Source of the DNA: JBCBSK01 sp965250105
Lineage (GTDB): Bacteria; Pseudomonadota; Alphaproteobacteria; Rhizobiales; Tepidamorphaceae
DNA length: 64,000 nt
Assembly: GCA_965250105.1 (NCBI GenBank)
Contig: OZ252290.1
Span: forward strand, 2,232,001 to 2,296,000
Direction: 5' to 3'
Shown: positions 49,979-59,520 of the stretch, piece after piece
Numbering within the stretch: position 1 is the first letter of the stretch
Layout of the letters: the number at the start of each line of letters is the position of its first letter
Made by a program: the position numbers and the translations under genes
The notes under the pieces: generated by a model
Database searches by the model: none
Told to the model about the DNA's origin: nothing
Seen by the model: the letters and a program-made list of their open reading frames with translations, nothing else

Positions 49979-51039
49979 GCACCAGCACCGCGACAGCGCC
50001 GGTCCGGGCCGGCGCTTCCGGCATGATGGGCCGGGAAGTCACGATCGTTCTCATCTTCTCGGCCGTGGTCCTGTCCATGCCGTTCTGGCTGCCATTGCTC
50101 GGCGGCTATGAGGGGCTGGCGACCAAGATCATGGTCTGGGCCATCTTCGCCGTCGGCTTCGACATCCTGCTCGGCTTCACCGGCCTTCTGTCCTTCGGCC
50201 ATGCCGCCTTTTTCGGCGGCGCCGCCTATCTCACCGGCTACATGCTGCGCGACGTGACGTCGGAGATCCTGCCGGCCTTCCTCGTCGCCCAGGTCGGCGT
50301 GTTCATTCTCGCGGTCACCATCGGCTTTCTGTCGCTGCGCCGGACAGGGATCTATTTCTCGATCCTGACGCTCGCCTTCGCCGAGATGCTGTTCGCCGCG
50401 GCGCTGGCGATCTTCGCGCCCTGGACCGGCGGCTATGACGGGCTGACCATGAGCACCACGCCGACGCTGTTCGGCATGCCGATGCAGGGGCTCTACGTCT
50501 TCTATCTCGGCGCCTTCATGCTGATCATCGCCTTCGTCGTGGCGCGCATGATCAAGAATTCGACCTTCGGGCTCATTCTCCGGTCGATCAAGGAGAACCC
50601 GATGCGGCTCGAATATACCGGCATCAATGTCTGGGCCTACAAGATGGCGGCCTTCATCATCTCGGCCCAGTTCGCGGCCATGGCCGGCTTCCTGATGGTG
50701 GTCTACGAGCCCTATGTGGCGACCAAGTTCCTGCACTGGTCGACCTCGGGAGAAGTCGTCATCATGTCGGTCATCGGCGGGGTTGGCACGCTGTTCGGAC
50801 CGATCATCGGCGCGGCCTTCCTGATGTATTTCGAGAATGTCGTGCAGGCCGCGATCGGCGATCAGTGGAAGCTCGTCCTTGGCGTCGTCTTCGTTCTGGT
50901 CGTCATCTTCCTGCCCGGTGGCTTCGTCCAGCTCGGCCGCATCTTCTGGCGTGCCACCGGCCACAAGGTGGCCGAACGGCGCCATAACGTGCCCGACATG
51001 GAACCCGACACCATGCGTGAAATGCGCAATACCGACTGA
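49975..51039 (+). CDS. ABC transporter permease, LivM type
   Basis: A 354-residue partner permease. Diagnostic segments are AVGFDILLGFTGLLSFGHAAFFGG, the docking loop RSIKENPMRLEYTGINVWAYK and VVIMSVIGGVGTLFGPIIGAAF. A C-terminal hydrophilic tail of about 30 residues follows the last helix (RRHNVPDMEPDTM). The ATG overlaps the LivH-type stop (ATGA). It pairs with that protein to form the channel. Confidence 0.92.
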   Translation: MSTSTATAPVRAGASGMMGREVTIVLIFSAVVLSMPFWLPLLGGYEGLATKIMVWAIFAVGFDILLGFTGLLSFGHAAFFGGAAYLTGYMLRDVTSEILPAFLVAQVGVFILAVTIGFLSLRRTGIYFSILTLAFAEMLFAAALAIFAPWTGGYDGLTMSTTPTLFGMPMQGLYVFYLGAFMLIIAFVVARMIKNSTFGLILRSIKENPMRLEYTGINVWAYKMAAFIISAQFAAMAGFLMVVYEPYVATKFLHWSTSGEVVIMSVIGGVGTLFGPIIGAAFLMYFENVVQAAIGDQWKLVLGVVFVLVVIFLPGGFVQLGRIFWRATGHKVAERRHNVPDMEPDTMREMRNTD

Positions 51040-51113
51040 CCGCGTGACGGCATCGGCCCGTCACCGCGCTTGGCGCCGGATCGCCGCATCCGGCCACAGG
51101 GAGGAGTGAGACC

Positions 51114-51935
51114 TTGAGCACCGCAGCCGAGGCCGCCAGCGCGGCCGCGCCGAACCGCGTCCCGGCACCCGCCGCCGACGCGCCCGCGATCCTCGAAGTC
51201 AAGGGCCTGAGCAAGAATTTCGGCGGGCTGAAGGCGCTGAGCGACATCGATCTCAGCGTGCCGAAGGGCTCGATCCACGCGATCATCGGGCCGAACGGCG
51301 CCGGCAAGTCGACCTTCCTCAACTGCCTCATCGGGCTTCTCGAGCCGGACGAGGGCGAGGTCCTGTTCGAGGGCAAGTCGCTGACCGGGCTGACGCCGCA
51401 CACCATCATCCAGCGCGGTATCGCGCGCGTCTTCCAGACGCCGCAGATCTTTCCCGGCATGAGCCTGCGCGACAACGTCTCCATCGCCGCGCTGGCCAAG
51501 CGCGACGGCGAGTTCAAGTTCAGCCCCTTCACCGCGCTGACGCCGAGCCATCCGGCGGCCGCCGAGGCCGACAGCATTCTCGAACGCGTCGGGCTGGCCG
51601 ATATGCGCGAGGTCGAGGCGCAGCATCTGTCGCGCGGCGACAAGAGGCGGCTCGAACTCGGCATCTGCATCGCGGCTCATGCCAAGCTCCTGCTGCTCGA
51701 TGAGCCGACCGCCGGCATGTCGCGCCACGACACCAACCGGACGATCGATCTTCTGCGCACGATTTCCGAAACCGGCATGACCAAGATCGTCATCGAGCAC
51801 GACATGCATGTCGTGTTCTCGCTGGCCCAGCGCATCACCGTCCTGGCCCAGGGCACGGTCATCGCCGATGGCGCGCCGGAAGACGTGCGCGGCAATCCGA
51901 AGGTCAAGGAAGCCTATCTCGGAGGAGCGCATTGA
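51114..51935 (+). CDS. ABC transporter ATPase, LivG type
   Basis: A 273-residue ATPase beginning at TTG 51114, after GGGAGGAG. An Ala-rich tail of about 22 residues precedes the ABC domain. Walker A is GPNGAGKST near 60-68, and Walker B is LLLLDEPTAGMS. The signature reads LSRGDKRRLELG in place of LSGGxQ, a common LivG variant. It ends in a shared TGATG with the LivF-type gene. Confidence 0.91.
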   Translation: MSTAAEAASAAAPNRVPAPAADAPAILEVKGLSKNFGGLKALSDIDLSVPKGSIHAIIGPNGAGKSTFLNCLIGLLEPDEGEVLFEGKSLTGLTPHTIIQRGIARVFQTPQIFPGMSLRDNVSIAALAKRDGEFKFSPFTALTPSHPAAAEADSILERVGLADMREVEAQHLSRGDKRRLELGICIAAHAKLLLLDEPTAGMSRHDTNRTIDLLRTISETGMTKIVIEHDMHVVFSLAQRITVLAQGTVIADGAPEDVRGNPKVKEAYLGGAH

Positions 51936-52684
51936 TGGCGATGGCACAGACGGCCGACGCGGCCCCGCAAGCGACGGGCGACGCCTTTTTTTCCTGCCGG
52001 AACATCAACGCCTATTACGGCGAAAGCTATATCGTGCAGGGCGTCTCCTTCGAGATCGCCGAAAACGAGGTCGTGGCGCTGCTCGGCCGCAATGGCGCCG
52101 GCAAGACATCGACGCTGAGAACGCTGGCGCGCGCCCATGAGCCGCACCTGACCGAGGGCGAGATCTGGCTGGCGGGCCAGGCGCTGCACAAGATGTCGGC
52201 CTACAAGGCTGCTCGCGCCGGCGTCCAGCTCGTGCCCGAGGACCGGCGCATCATTCCCGGCATCACGGTCGAGGAGAACCTGATCCTGGCGCGCACGGTC
52301 GAGCCGCGCGGCTGGGAGATCGACCGGCTCTATGATCTGTTTCCGCGTCTCGGCGAACGGCGCACCCAGGAAGCCAATACGCTGTCGGGCGGCGAACAGC
52401 AGATGCTGGCGATCGCCCGGGCGCTCGGCCGCGATCTCAAGCTGTTGCTGCTCGACGAGCCCTATGAGGGGCTGGCGCCGACCATCGTCGAGGAGATCGA
52501 GAAGACGATGGAGGAGATCCGCCGCTCGGGCATCACGACGATCATTGTCGAGCAGAACGCCCTGGCCGCGCTCAGGATCGCCGACAGCGCCGTCATCCTC
52601 GACATGGGCGAGGTCGTGTTCCGCGGATCGGCGCAGGAAGTTCTGGATAACGCCGAATTGCGCGAGCAGTATTTGGCCGTCTAA
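51935..52684 (+). CDS. ABC transporter ATPase, LivF type
   Basis: A 249-residue ATPase completing the transporter. Walker A is GRNGAGKTS, the LivF segment VQLVPEDRRIIPGITVEENL follows, then LSGGEQQMLAIARAL and Walker B LLLLDEPYEGLAP. The ATG at 51935 overlaps the LivG-type stop by one base (TGATG) and has GGAGGAG upstream. PYEGLAP in place of PTxGL is usual for this family. Confidence 0.92.
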   Translation: MAMAQTADAAPQATGDAFFSCRNINAYYGESYIVQGVSFEIAENEVVALLGRNGAGKTSTLRTLARAHEPHLTEGEIWLAGQALHKMSAYKAARAGVQLVPEDRRIIPGITVEENLILARTVEPRGWEIDRLYDLFPRLGERRTQEANTLSGGEQQMLAIARALGRDLKLLLLDEPYEGLAPTIVEEIEKTMEEIRRSGITTIIVEQNALAALRIADSAVILDMGEVVFRGSAQEVLDNAELREQYLAV

Positions 52685-52731
52685 GTTTTTTGGTCGTCCG
52701 CGACCATACGCCGGATAAACTTCCGCATGAT

Positions 52732-52747
52732 CCTTTAATATCAAAGG
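52732..52747. promoter_or_regulatory. operator-like palindrome upstream of ugpB
   Basis: CCTTTAATATCAAAGG is symmetric except for one base pair. With the short palindrome CGTCTAGACG (52849-52858), it lies in the 256-base gap between the liv-type and ugp operons, where a promoter for ugpBAEC is expected. The rest of the gap shows nothing recognisable. Confidence 0.4.
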
Positions 52748-52940
52748 CTTATGCCGGATGTGACGGTGCCGGCGGGCCGGGGCGGATGAATAGACGATCC
52801 CGCCTGCCGGTCGTGATGACGGTGCCGTAGCGCCTGTCACAAATATGTCGTCTAGACGTCATCAAACCATTAGGGAGTTCCCGTAGCTCCACGAGGTCCG
52901 GTGGGCTTGCCGTCCGCCGCAACCCCTATTGGAGGCCCTG

Positions 52941-54260
52941 ATGATCCTGTCCAAGACAACAACCGCGCTGCTCGCGCTGACGGCTCTTGTCCCGCTGACT
53001 GCTGTCGCCGAAGCGCGCACCGAAGTAATCTGGTGGCACGCCATGGGCGGCGCGCTCGGCGAGAAGACCGAGGCGATCGCCGAAGGCTTCAATGCCAGCC
53101 AGGACGCGTTCACCGTCACGCCGGTCTACAAGGGCAACTATACCGAGACCATGACGGCCGCCATCGCCGGTTTCCGCGCCGGCGAAGCGCCGCACATCGT
53201 GCAGGTCTTCGAGGTCGGCACCGCGACCATGATGGGCGCGCAGGGCGCCATCTATCCGGTCTACGAACTGATGACCGACGCCGGCCAGGACTTCGATCCC
53301 GACGCCTTCCTGCCCTCCGTCGTCGGCTATTACACGGACACCAACGGCAACATGCTGTCGATGCCGTTCAACTCGTCGACGCCGATCCTCTACTACAATC
53401 GCGAGATCTTCGAGGAAGCCGGCCTCGATCCGGACAGCCCGCCGACCACCTGGGCCGAACTCGAAGCCGCCGCGCGCCAGATCCTCGATGCCGGCGCCGC
53501 CGAATGCGGCTTCACCACCGGCTGGCAGTCCTGGGTTCAGCTCGAGAACTTCTCGGCGCTGCACAACGTGCCCTTCGCCACCCAGGCCAACGGCTTCGGC
53601 GGCCTCGACACCGAGCTCGCCTTCAACAGCGATCTCCATGTCCGCCACATCGACAACATGAAGAACTGGGCCGATGACGGCGTGTTCCAGTATGGCGGCC
53701 GCCGTTCCGACTCGGCCCCGCTGTTCTATGCCGGCGATTGCGCCATGTACATGAATTCCTCGGCGGCGCGTGCCGGCGTGATGGCCAACACCACCTTCGA
53801 TGTCGGCATGACCATGCTGCCGGTCTATGACGATGTCGACGGCGCGCCGCAGAACTCGATCATCGGCGGTGCCACCTTGTGGGTGCTACGCGGTGGCGAG
53901 CCGGAAGAATATGAAGGCGTGGCCGAGTTCTTCTCCTATCTGTCGCAGCCCGACGTCCAGGCCCAGTGGCATCAGGAAACCGGCTATCTGCCGATCACCC
54001 AGGCGGCCTATGACCTCGGCATCGAGCAGGGCTATTACGAAGCTAATCCGGGCGCCGACGTGTCGATCAAGCAGATGACGCTGAACCCGCCGACGGACAA
54101 TTCGAAGGGCCTGCGCCTCGGCGGCTTCGTCCAGATCCGCGACGTCATCAATGAAGAGCTGGAATCGGTCTGGTCGGGCGTCAAGGATGCCGAGACCGCG
54201 CTTAACGACGCGGTGGCGCGCGGCAACGAGATCCTGCGCGATTTCGAAGCCCAGAACTGA
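52941..54260 (+). CDS. ugpB: glycerol-3-phosphate-type ABC substrate-binding protein
   Basis: A 439-residue periplasmic binding protein with a Sec signal (basic start, LLALTALVPLTAVAEA) and family 1 features. VIWWHAMGGALGEKTEAIAE, PVYKGNYTETMTAAIAGF and GEAPHIVQVFEVGTATMM align with UgpB. UgpB collects sn-glycerol-3-phosphate and its phosphodiesters. The start follows GGAGG by five bases. The operon order ugpB-A-E-C supports the name. Confidence 0.92.
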   Translation: MILSKTTTALLALTALVPLTAVAEARTEVIWWHAMGGALGEKTEAIAEGFNASQDAFTVTPVYKGNYTETMTAAIAGFRAGEAPHIVQVFEVGTATMMGAQGAIYPVYELMTDAGQDFDPDAFLPSVVGYYTDTNGNMLSMPFNSSTPILYYNREIFEEAGLDPDSPPTTWAELEAAARQILDAGAAECGFTTGWQSWVQLENFSALHNVPFATQANGFGGLDTELAFNSDLHVRHIDNMKNWADDGVFQYGGRRSDSAPLFYAGDCAMYMNSSAARAGVMANTTFDVGMTMLPVYDDVDGAPQNSIIGGATLWVLRGGEPEEYEGVAEFFSYLSQPDVQAQWHQETGYLPITQAAYDLGIEQGYYEANPGADVSIKQMTLNPPTDNSKGLRLGGFVQIRDVINEELESVWSGVKDAETALNDAVARGNEILRDFEAQN

Positions 54261-54276
54261 TCAGCCGACTGTCCTG

Positions 54277-54310
54277 TCTCCGGCCGGGCGCCCGCTTGCC
54301 CGGCCGGAGA
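54277..54310 (+). other. 13-bp hairpin between ugpB and ugpA
   Basis: TCTCCGGCCGGGC (54277-54289) pairs perfectly with GCCCGGCCGGAGA (54298-54310) over an 8-base loop, 17 bases after the ugpB stop. There is no T-run. It probably stabilises the ugpB message or limits read-through into the permease genes. Confidence 0.65.
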
Positions 54311-54406
54311 TAATGTCGCGCGCGAGACCAAGCGGATCGCCCCAGGATCGCGATCCGGATATGATGGCCCGCTGGCGCGCCCGTTCCCTCCGATAGCTCG
54401 TGTGAC

Positions 54407-55291
54407 ATGGCCGAAAAACGCGCGGTCTTCCGCCATAGATGGCTGCCTTATGCGTTGCTGGCCCCGCAGCTCGCCATCACGGCGGTTTTCTTCCTGTGGC
54501 CCGCCTCCCAGGCGCTCTATCAGTCGCTGCTGCAGCAGGATCCGTTCGGCCTGTCGGTGCGCTATGTCGGTCTCGACAATTTCGCCGATCTGATCGACGA
54601 CCCGATCTATCTCGCCTCGTTCCAGACGACGATTGTCTTCTCGGTCTCGACGGCGGTGTTGTCGCTCGGTCTGTCGCTCCTGCTCGCGGTGATGGCCGAC
54701 CGGGTCATCCGCGGCGCGCTCGCCTATCGCACGGTCCTGATCTGGCCCTACGCGGTGGCGCCCGCCGTCGCGGGGCTACTGTGGTGGTTCCTGTTCAACC
54801 CGTCGATCGGCATACTCGCCTATGTCTTGCAGGCGGTCGGCTATGACTGGAACTATTTCACCAATGGCACGGATGCGATGATCCTCGTTGTCATCGCGGC
54901 GGCCTGGAAGCAGATCAGCTACAATTTCCTGTTCTTCCTGGCCGGGCTCCAGGCGATCCCGAAAAGCGTCATCGAGGCAGCGGCCATCGACGGCGCCGGC
55001 CCCTGGCGGCGCTTCTGGACCATCGTCTTCCCGCTCCTGTCGCCGACGACCTTCTTTTTGCTCGTCGTCAACATCGTCTACGCCTTCTTCGACACCTTCG
55101 GCATCATCCACGCGACCACCTCCGGCGGGCCCGGCCAGGCGACGCAGATCCTGGTCTACAAGGTGTGGCGCGACGCTTTCGAAGGGCTCGATCTCGGTGG
55201 TTCGGCCGCGCAGTCGGTCATCCTGATGGCCATCGTCATCGTGCTCACCGTCATCCAGTTCCGCTATATCGAGCGGCGCGTGTCCTACTGA
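54407..55291 (+). CDS. ugpA: glycerol-3-phosphate-type ABC permease
   Basis: A 294-residue inner-membrane permease with six helices. It has LPYALLAPQLAITAVFFLWP at the N-terminus and the MalF-type docking loop AIPKSVIEAAAIDGAGPWRRF, followed by TTSGGPGQATQILVYKVWRDAF, a UgpA hallmark. There is no clear Shine-Dalgarno site before the ATG, which may lower expression relative to ugpB. It precedes ugpE by eight bases. Confidence 0.92.
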   Translation: MAEKRAVFRHRWLPYALLAPQLAITAVFFLWPASQALYQSLLQQDPFGLSVRYVGLDNFADLIDDPIYLASFQTTIVFSVSTAVLSLGLSLLLAVMADRVIRGALAYRTVLIWPYAVAPAVAGLLWWFLFNPSIGILAYVLQAVGYDWNYFTNGTDAMILVVIAAAWKQISYNFLFFLAGLQAIPKSVIEAAAIDGAGPWRRFWTIVFPLLSPTTFFLLVVNIVYAFFDTFGIIHATTSGGPGQATQILVYKVWRDAFEGLDLGGSAAQSVILMAIVIVLTVIQFRYIERRVSY

Positions 55292-55299
55292 GCCCCGCA

Positions 55300-56148
55300 A
55301 TGGTCGAAAACCGCCCCTTCCTGACGATCACGGCGCATGCGACGCTGATCCTCGGCGCGGCCCTGGTCGTCTTTCCGATCTATGTCGCCTTCGTCGCCTC
55401 GACCCATCCGGTCGAGACCTTCATGGCCGGCCTCACCCCGCTAGTGCCAGGGGACGATTTCGTGGCGACCTATCGCCAGGTCCTGGTCGACGGCATGTCG
55501 ACCGCCGGGGCGCCCCCCATCGGACTGATGCTGGTCAACAGCACGATCATGGCGGTGGGTATCGCGGTCGGCAAGATCGCGATCTCGCTTCTGTCGGCCT
55601 TCGCCATCGTCTATTTCCGCTTTCCTTTCCGAATGCTGGCCTTCTGGACGATCTTCATCACGCTGATGCTGCCGGTCGAGGTGCGCATCCTGCCGACCTT
55701 CGAAGTCGTCGCCGGGCTCAACCTGCTGAACTCCTATTCCGGCCTCATCCTGCCGTTGATCGCCAGCGCCACCGCGACCTTCCTGTTCCGCCAGTTCTTC
55801 CTCACCGTGCCGGATGAACTGATGGAAGCCGCCCGCGTCGACGGCGCCGGGCCGATGCGCTTTTTCCGCGACATCCTCGTGCCACTGAGCCGCACCAATA
55901 TCGCCGCGCTCTTCGTCATCCTCTTCATCTATGGCTGGAACCAGTATCTCTGGCCGCTCCTGGTGACCTCGGACGAGGCCTACTACACCGTCGTCATGGG
56001 CATTCAACGTCTCGCCCAGGTGGCCGACGCCCAGCCGCAATGGAACCTTGTCATGGCGACCGCGGTGATGGCGCTCCTGCCGCCGGTCGTCGTCATCGTC
56101 GCCATGCAGCGCATCTTCGTGCGCGGCCTGGTCGAAACCGAGAAATGA
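55300..56148 (+). CDS. ugpE: glycerol-3-phosphate-type ABC permease
   Basis: A 282-residue partner permease of the MalG class. It shows ILGAALVVFPIYVAFVASTH at the N-terminus, the docking loop VPDELMEAARVDGAGPMRFF and WNQYLWPLLVTSDEAYYTV at the C-terminal side. The start at ATG 55300 is set by the spacing from ugpA and the normal family length. It forms the channel with UgpA. Confidence 0.92.
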   Translation: MVENRPFLTITAHATLILGAALVVFPIYVAFVASTHPVETFMAGLTPLVPGDDFVATYRQVLVDGMSTAGAPPIGLMLVNSTIMAVGIAVGKIAISLLSAFAIVYFRFPFRMLAFWTIFITLMLPVEVRILPTFEVVAGLNLLNSYSGLILPLIASATATFLFRQFFLTVPDELMEAARVDGAGPMRFFRDILVPLSRTNIAALFVILFIYGWNQYLWPLLVTSDEAYYTVVMGIQRLAQVADAQPQWNLVMATAVMALLPPVVVIVAMQRIFVRGLVETEK

Positions 56149-56166
56149 GCCGGTCGAGGACCTGAT

Positions 56167-57255
56167 ATGGCACCCATCTCCCTGTCCGCCGTGCGCAAGA
56201 TCTACGGCAACAGCGTCGAAGCGGTGAAGGGCGTCTCGCTCGACATCGCCGATGGCGAACTCATCGTCCTGGTCGGCCCTTCCGGCTGCGGCAAGTCGAC
56301 GTTGTTACGCATGGTCGCCGGCCTCGAAACCGTCACCGAAGGCGACATCGCGATCGATGGCGACCGGGTCAATGACCGCGAACCGGCCGAACGCGACATC
56401 GCCATGGTGTTCCAGAACTACGCGCTCTATCCGCATATGAGCGTGTTCGACAATCTGGCCTATGGGCTCAAGAACCGGAAGGTCGCCAAGACGGAGATCG
56501 CCGAGCGCGTCGCCGAAACAGCCCGCATCCTCGAAATCGACCATTTGCTCGACCGGAAGCCGCGGCAATTGTCCGGCGGCCAGCGCCAGCGCGTCGCCAT
56601 GGGCCGGGCCATCGCCCGCAAGCCCAAGGCGTTCCTGTTCGACGAGCCGCTGTCCAATCTCGACGCCAAGCTCAGGGTTCAGATGCGGGTCGAGATCCGC
56701 AAGCTGCAGCGCGCCCTGAAGACGACCAGCATCTACGTCACCCACGACCAGCTCGAAGCGATGACGCTGGCCGATCGTCTCGTCGTCATGAACCAGGGGC
56801 GGATCGAGCAGGTCGGCGCGCCGCTCGATGTCTATGCCCGGCCTGAAACCGTGTTCGTGGCCGGTTTCATCGGCTCGCCGGGAATGAATCTGGTGCCCGC
56901 CAGCGCGCTGCCGGACATCCCGTCGGACGGCGCGCAGGCCGACGGCACGATCGGCTTTCGGCCGGAGGATGTCTGCCTGCCCGAGCCGGGCCATCAGAAG
57001 AGCAATGGCGGGGGTGTCGATCAGAGTGGCCGTCAGGGCGCCGATCGGGGGGCGGCGCTGGTCTGCCAGGTCTCGGCCGTCGAACGGGTTGGCGCGGAGG
57101 CCTTCGTCCATGCCCGGATCGATGGGGCCGACACGCTTCTCACCGCCCGCCTGCCCGGCGACATCGCGATCGATTTCGACGACCGGCTGGATCTCTGGTT
57201 GCCGCTGACCGCGATACACCGTTTCGACGGCGAGACCGGCCGCAGGCTGTCGTAA
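56167..57255 (+). CDS. ugpC: glycerol-3-phosphate-type ABC ATPase
   Basis: A 362-residue MalK-type ATPase: Walker A GPSGCGKST (37-45), Q-loop VFQNYALYPHMSV, signature LSGGQRQRVAMG, Walker B FLFDEPLSNLD, and H-loop YVTHDQLEAMTLADR. The regulatory TOBE domain follows (GTIGFRPEDV). It contains an unusual hydrophilic Gly/Gln-rich insertion (QKSNGGGVDQSGRQGADRG) between its strands. It ends the ugpBAEC operon. Confidence 0.92.
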   Translation: MAPISLSAVRKIYGNSVEAVKGVSLDIADGELIVLVGPSGCGKSTLLRMVAGLETVTEGDIAIDGDRVNDREPAERDIAMVFQNYALYPHMSVFDNLAYGLKNRKVAKTEIAERVAETARILEIDHLLDRKPRQLSGGQRQRVAMGRAIARKPKAFLFDEPLSNLDAKLRVQMRVEIRKLQRALKTTSIYVTHDQLEAMTLADRLVVMNQGRIEQVGAPLDVYARPETVFVAGFIGSPGMNLVPASALPDIPSDGAQADGTIGFRPEDVCLPEPGHQKSNGGGVDQSGRQGADRGAALVCQVSAVERVGAEAFVHARIDGADTLLTARLPGDIAIDFDDRLDLWLPLTAIHRFDGETGRRLS

Positions 57256-57271
57256 CCGTTTTCGGGGTGCC

Positions 57272-57296
57272 GCCCCGCCCGCAGCGCGGGCGGGGC
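57272..57296. terminator. strong hairpin between ugpC and iorB
   Basis: GCCCCGCCCGC (57272-57282) pairs perfectly with GCGGGCGGGGC (57286-57296) over a 3-base loop, between convergent stops. The T-run is missing, so it may act as a bidirectional barrier together with Rho. Confidence 0.55.
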
Positions 57297-57312
57297 AAGC
57301 TGCTTCACTGTC

Positions 57313-59517
57313 TTACGACGTCAGGCCTTTGGCGAAGGGCAGTTGCCGAACGCGCCGGCCCGTCGCCGCATAGACCGCATTGGCCACGGCGGGGCCGATC
57401 GGCGGCACGCCGGGCTCGCCGACGCCGGTCGGCGCATTGGTCGACGGAACGATGACCACATCGACCTCGGGCATCTCGGTCAGACGCAGGATCTGATAGC
57501 TGTCGTAATTGCCCTGGTCGACCCGACCGTCGGTCAGCGTCACCTCCTCGGTGAGGATCGAGCCGAGACCGAAGCCGACGCTGCCTTCCATCTGCGCCTT
57601 GACGGTGTCGGGGTTGATCGCGGTGCCGCAATCGACCGCGCACCACACCTTGTGCACCGTGACATTGGCCCCGTCGACGGAGACCTCGGCGATCTGGGCG
57701 ACGACCGAGTTGAAGCTCTCATGCAGCGCGATGCCGCGCGCCCGGCCTTCCGGCACCGGCCCGCCCCAGCCGGCCTGGTCGGCGACCAGACGCAGGGTTT
57801 CGCTGTGGCGTGGATGGTCGGCCGACAGAAGATCGAGGCGCAACTGCACCGGATCCTTGCCGGTCGCCTCGGCGACCTCGTCGAAGAAGGCCTCGGTGGC
57901 GAAGGCGGTATGCGTCGAGCCGACCGCGCGCCACCACAGGACCGGCACCTGGACGTCGGTCGTCGTCAGGCCGACCGACAGGTTCGGGATCCGGTAGGGC
58001 AGGTTGTTCGACCCCTCGACCGAGCTCAGATCGATGCCGTTCTGGACGAAGCCGTCAAACGGCGTTCCGGCGAGGATCGACTGGCCGACGATATGGTTGT
58101 CCCAGCCCGTGATGTTGCCATCGGCGTCGAGGGCGGCCCGCAGCTTATGGACATAGGCCGGCCGGTAGCGACCGGCGCGCATGTCGTCCTCGCGGGTCCA
58201 TTGCATCTTGACCGGCGCCCGCCAGCCGAGCGCCTTGGCGGCGGCCACCGCCTCGACGATGACATCGGCATCGCCGACGGCCCGTCGGCCAAAGCTGCCA
58301 CCGGTCTTCATCACATGCATCCGCACCTGCTCGATCGGCATTTCGGCGATCTGGGCGGCCATCATCTGATAGAAGTCGGGGATCTGGTGTCCGCCCCAGA
58401 CCTCGAGACTGCCGTCGTCATTGCGCCGGGCGACGGCGTTCATCGGCTCGAGCGCCGCATGGGCGAGGAACGGGAACTCATAGGTCGCCTCGATCACCCG
58501 GTCGGCCTCGGCGAAGGCCGTGGCCACATCGCCGTCATCGCGCGCCATGGCCATGGGGTCTTCGTCGGCGCGCTGGCGATAGGCGTCCAGGATGTCCGCC
58601 GATCCACGCTGTTCGGCCGTGCTTTCGTCCCACTCGACGGTGAGCGCGTTGCGGCCCTGCAGCGCGGCCCAGAAGTGATCGCCGACGACCGCGAGCCCCA
58701 TCGGCGTTTCGACCACGTCGACCACGCCGGGTATCGCGCGGGCGGCCTCGGCGTCGAAGGACACCAGCGTCGCGCCGAATTTCGGCGGATGCACCGGCAC
58801 CGCCGTGAGCATGTCCGGCAGCTGGATGTCGATGGTGAAGGTCTGCGTGCCGTCGATCCGCCCGGCCCGGTCGTGACGCAGGGTCTCGGGCTTGCCGATC
58901 TCGGTCCAGGCGCTCGCGTCCTTGAGCGGCGGGTCGGCCGGCACCGGCATGGTCGCGGCCTTCTGCGCCATCTCGCCAAAGCTGGCGCTGCGCCCGTCCG
59001 TGTGCTGGAGGCGGCCGGCATCGACGGTGATGTCGGCTGGGTCCGCGCCCCACTCGTCGGCGGCCGCCGCGATCAGCATCTCGCGGGCCGCGGCGCCGGC
59101 CTTGCGGTAGCGATCCCAGGAGGACGCCATGGCGGTCGACCCGCCGGTGCCCTGGACGGCGCCACCCCACATCAGGTTGCCGTAAAGCGCCGGATTGCCG
59201 GACGCGCCAACGGTGCGGACATCGGCCCAGTCACAGCCGAGTTCCTCGACGACCAGGGTGGCGATGCCGTGATAGGACCCTTGTCCCATCTCGAAATGCG
59301 CGGACAGGACCGTCACCGTGTTGTCGGCGTCGATCTCGACATAGGCGGCGAAGGGATCGGGCGTCGCGCCGGTATCGGTATTGGCCAGGGCGGCGCCGAC
59401 CGGGCGGAAGCCGATCGCCATGCCGGTTCCGGTGGCGAGCGCGCCGATCAGGAAGGCGCGGCGGCTGGTCGGCCGATTGGCGAGGCCGGCGGCTGAGGTC
59501 ATGAGTTTTGCCAGCAT
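57313..59517 (-). CDS. periplasmic molybdenum hydroxylase large subunit, IorB type
   Basis: A 734-residue member of the xanthine dehydrogenase superfamily, in the branch with isoquinoline 1-oxidoreductase beta. A twin-arginine signal (Arg19-Arg20, SRRAFLIGA) exports it. Molybdopterin-binding segments include FEMGQGSYHGIATLVVEELG, GGSFGRRAVGD and the C-terminal GVGEPGVPPIGPA with the active-site Glu. With the iron-sulfur subunit encoded upstream it hydroxylates an N-heterocycle or oxidises an aldehyde in the periplasm. The substrate is not evident. A short TonB- or cytochrome-type partner, sometimes found in such operons, is absent. Confidence 0.88.
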   Translation of the reverse strand: MLAKLMTSAAGLANRPTSRRAFLIGALATGTGMAIGFRPVGAALANTDTGATPDPFAAYVEIDADNTVTVLSAHFEMGQGSYHGIATLVVEELGCDWADVRTVGASGNPALYGNLMWGGAVQGTGGSTAMASSWDRYRKAGAAAREMLIAAAADEWGADPADITVDAGRLQHTDGRSASFGEMAQKAATMPVPADPPLKDASAWTEIGKPETLRHDRAGRIDGTQTFTIDIQLPDMLTAVPVHPPKFGATLVSFDAEAARAIPGVVDVVETPMGLAVVGDHFWAALQGRNALTVEWDESTAEQRGSADILDAYRQRADEDPMAMARDDGDVATAFAEADRVIEATYEFPFLAHAALEPMNAVARRNDDGSLEVWGGHQIPDFYQMMAAQIAEMPIEQVRMHVMKTGGSFGRRAVGDADVIVEAVAAAKALGWRAPVKMQWTREDDMRAGRYRPAYVHKLRAALDADGNITGWDNHIVGQSILAGTPFDGFVQNGIDLSSVEGSNNLPYRIPNLSVGLTTTDVQVPVLWWRAVGSTHTAFATEAFFDEVAEATGKDPVQLRLDLLSADHPRHSETLRLVADQAGWGGPVPEGRARGIALHESFNSVVAQIAEVSVDGANVTVHKVWCAVDCGTAINPDTVKAQMEGSVGFGLGSILTEEVTLTDGRVDQGNYDSYQILRLTEMPEVDVVIVPSTNAPTGVGEPGVPPIGPAVANAVYAATGRRVRQLPFAKGLTS

Positions 59518-59520
59518 GGA

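Noticed and set aside
57343..59496. A 717-codon plus-strand frame antisense to the molybdenum hydroxylase
   Set aside because: It has no recognisable domain and is Arg/His/Gly-rich; the minus strand has a Tat signal and molybdopterin motifs.
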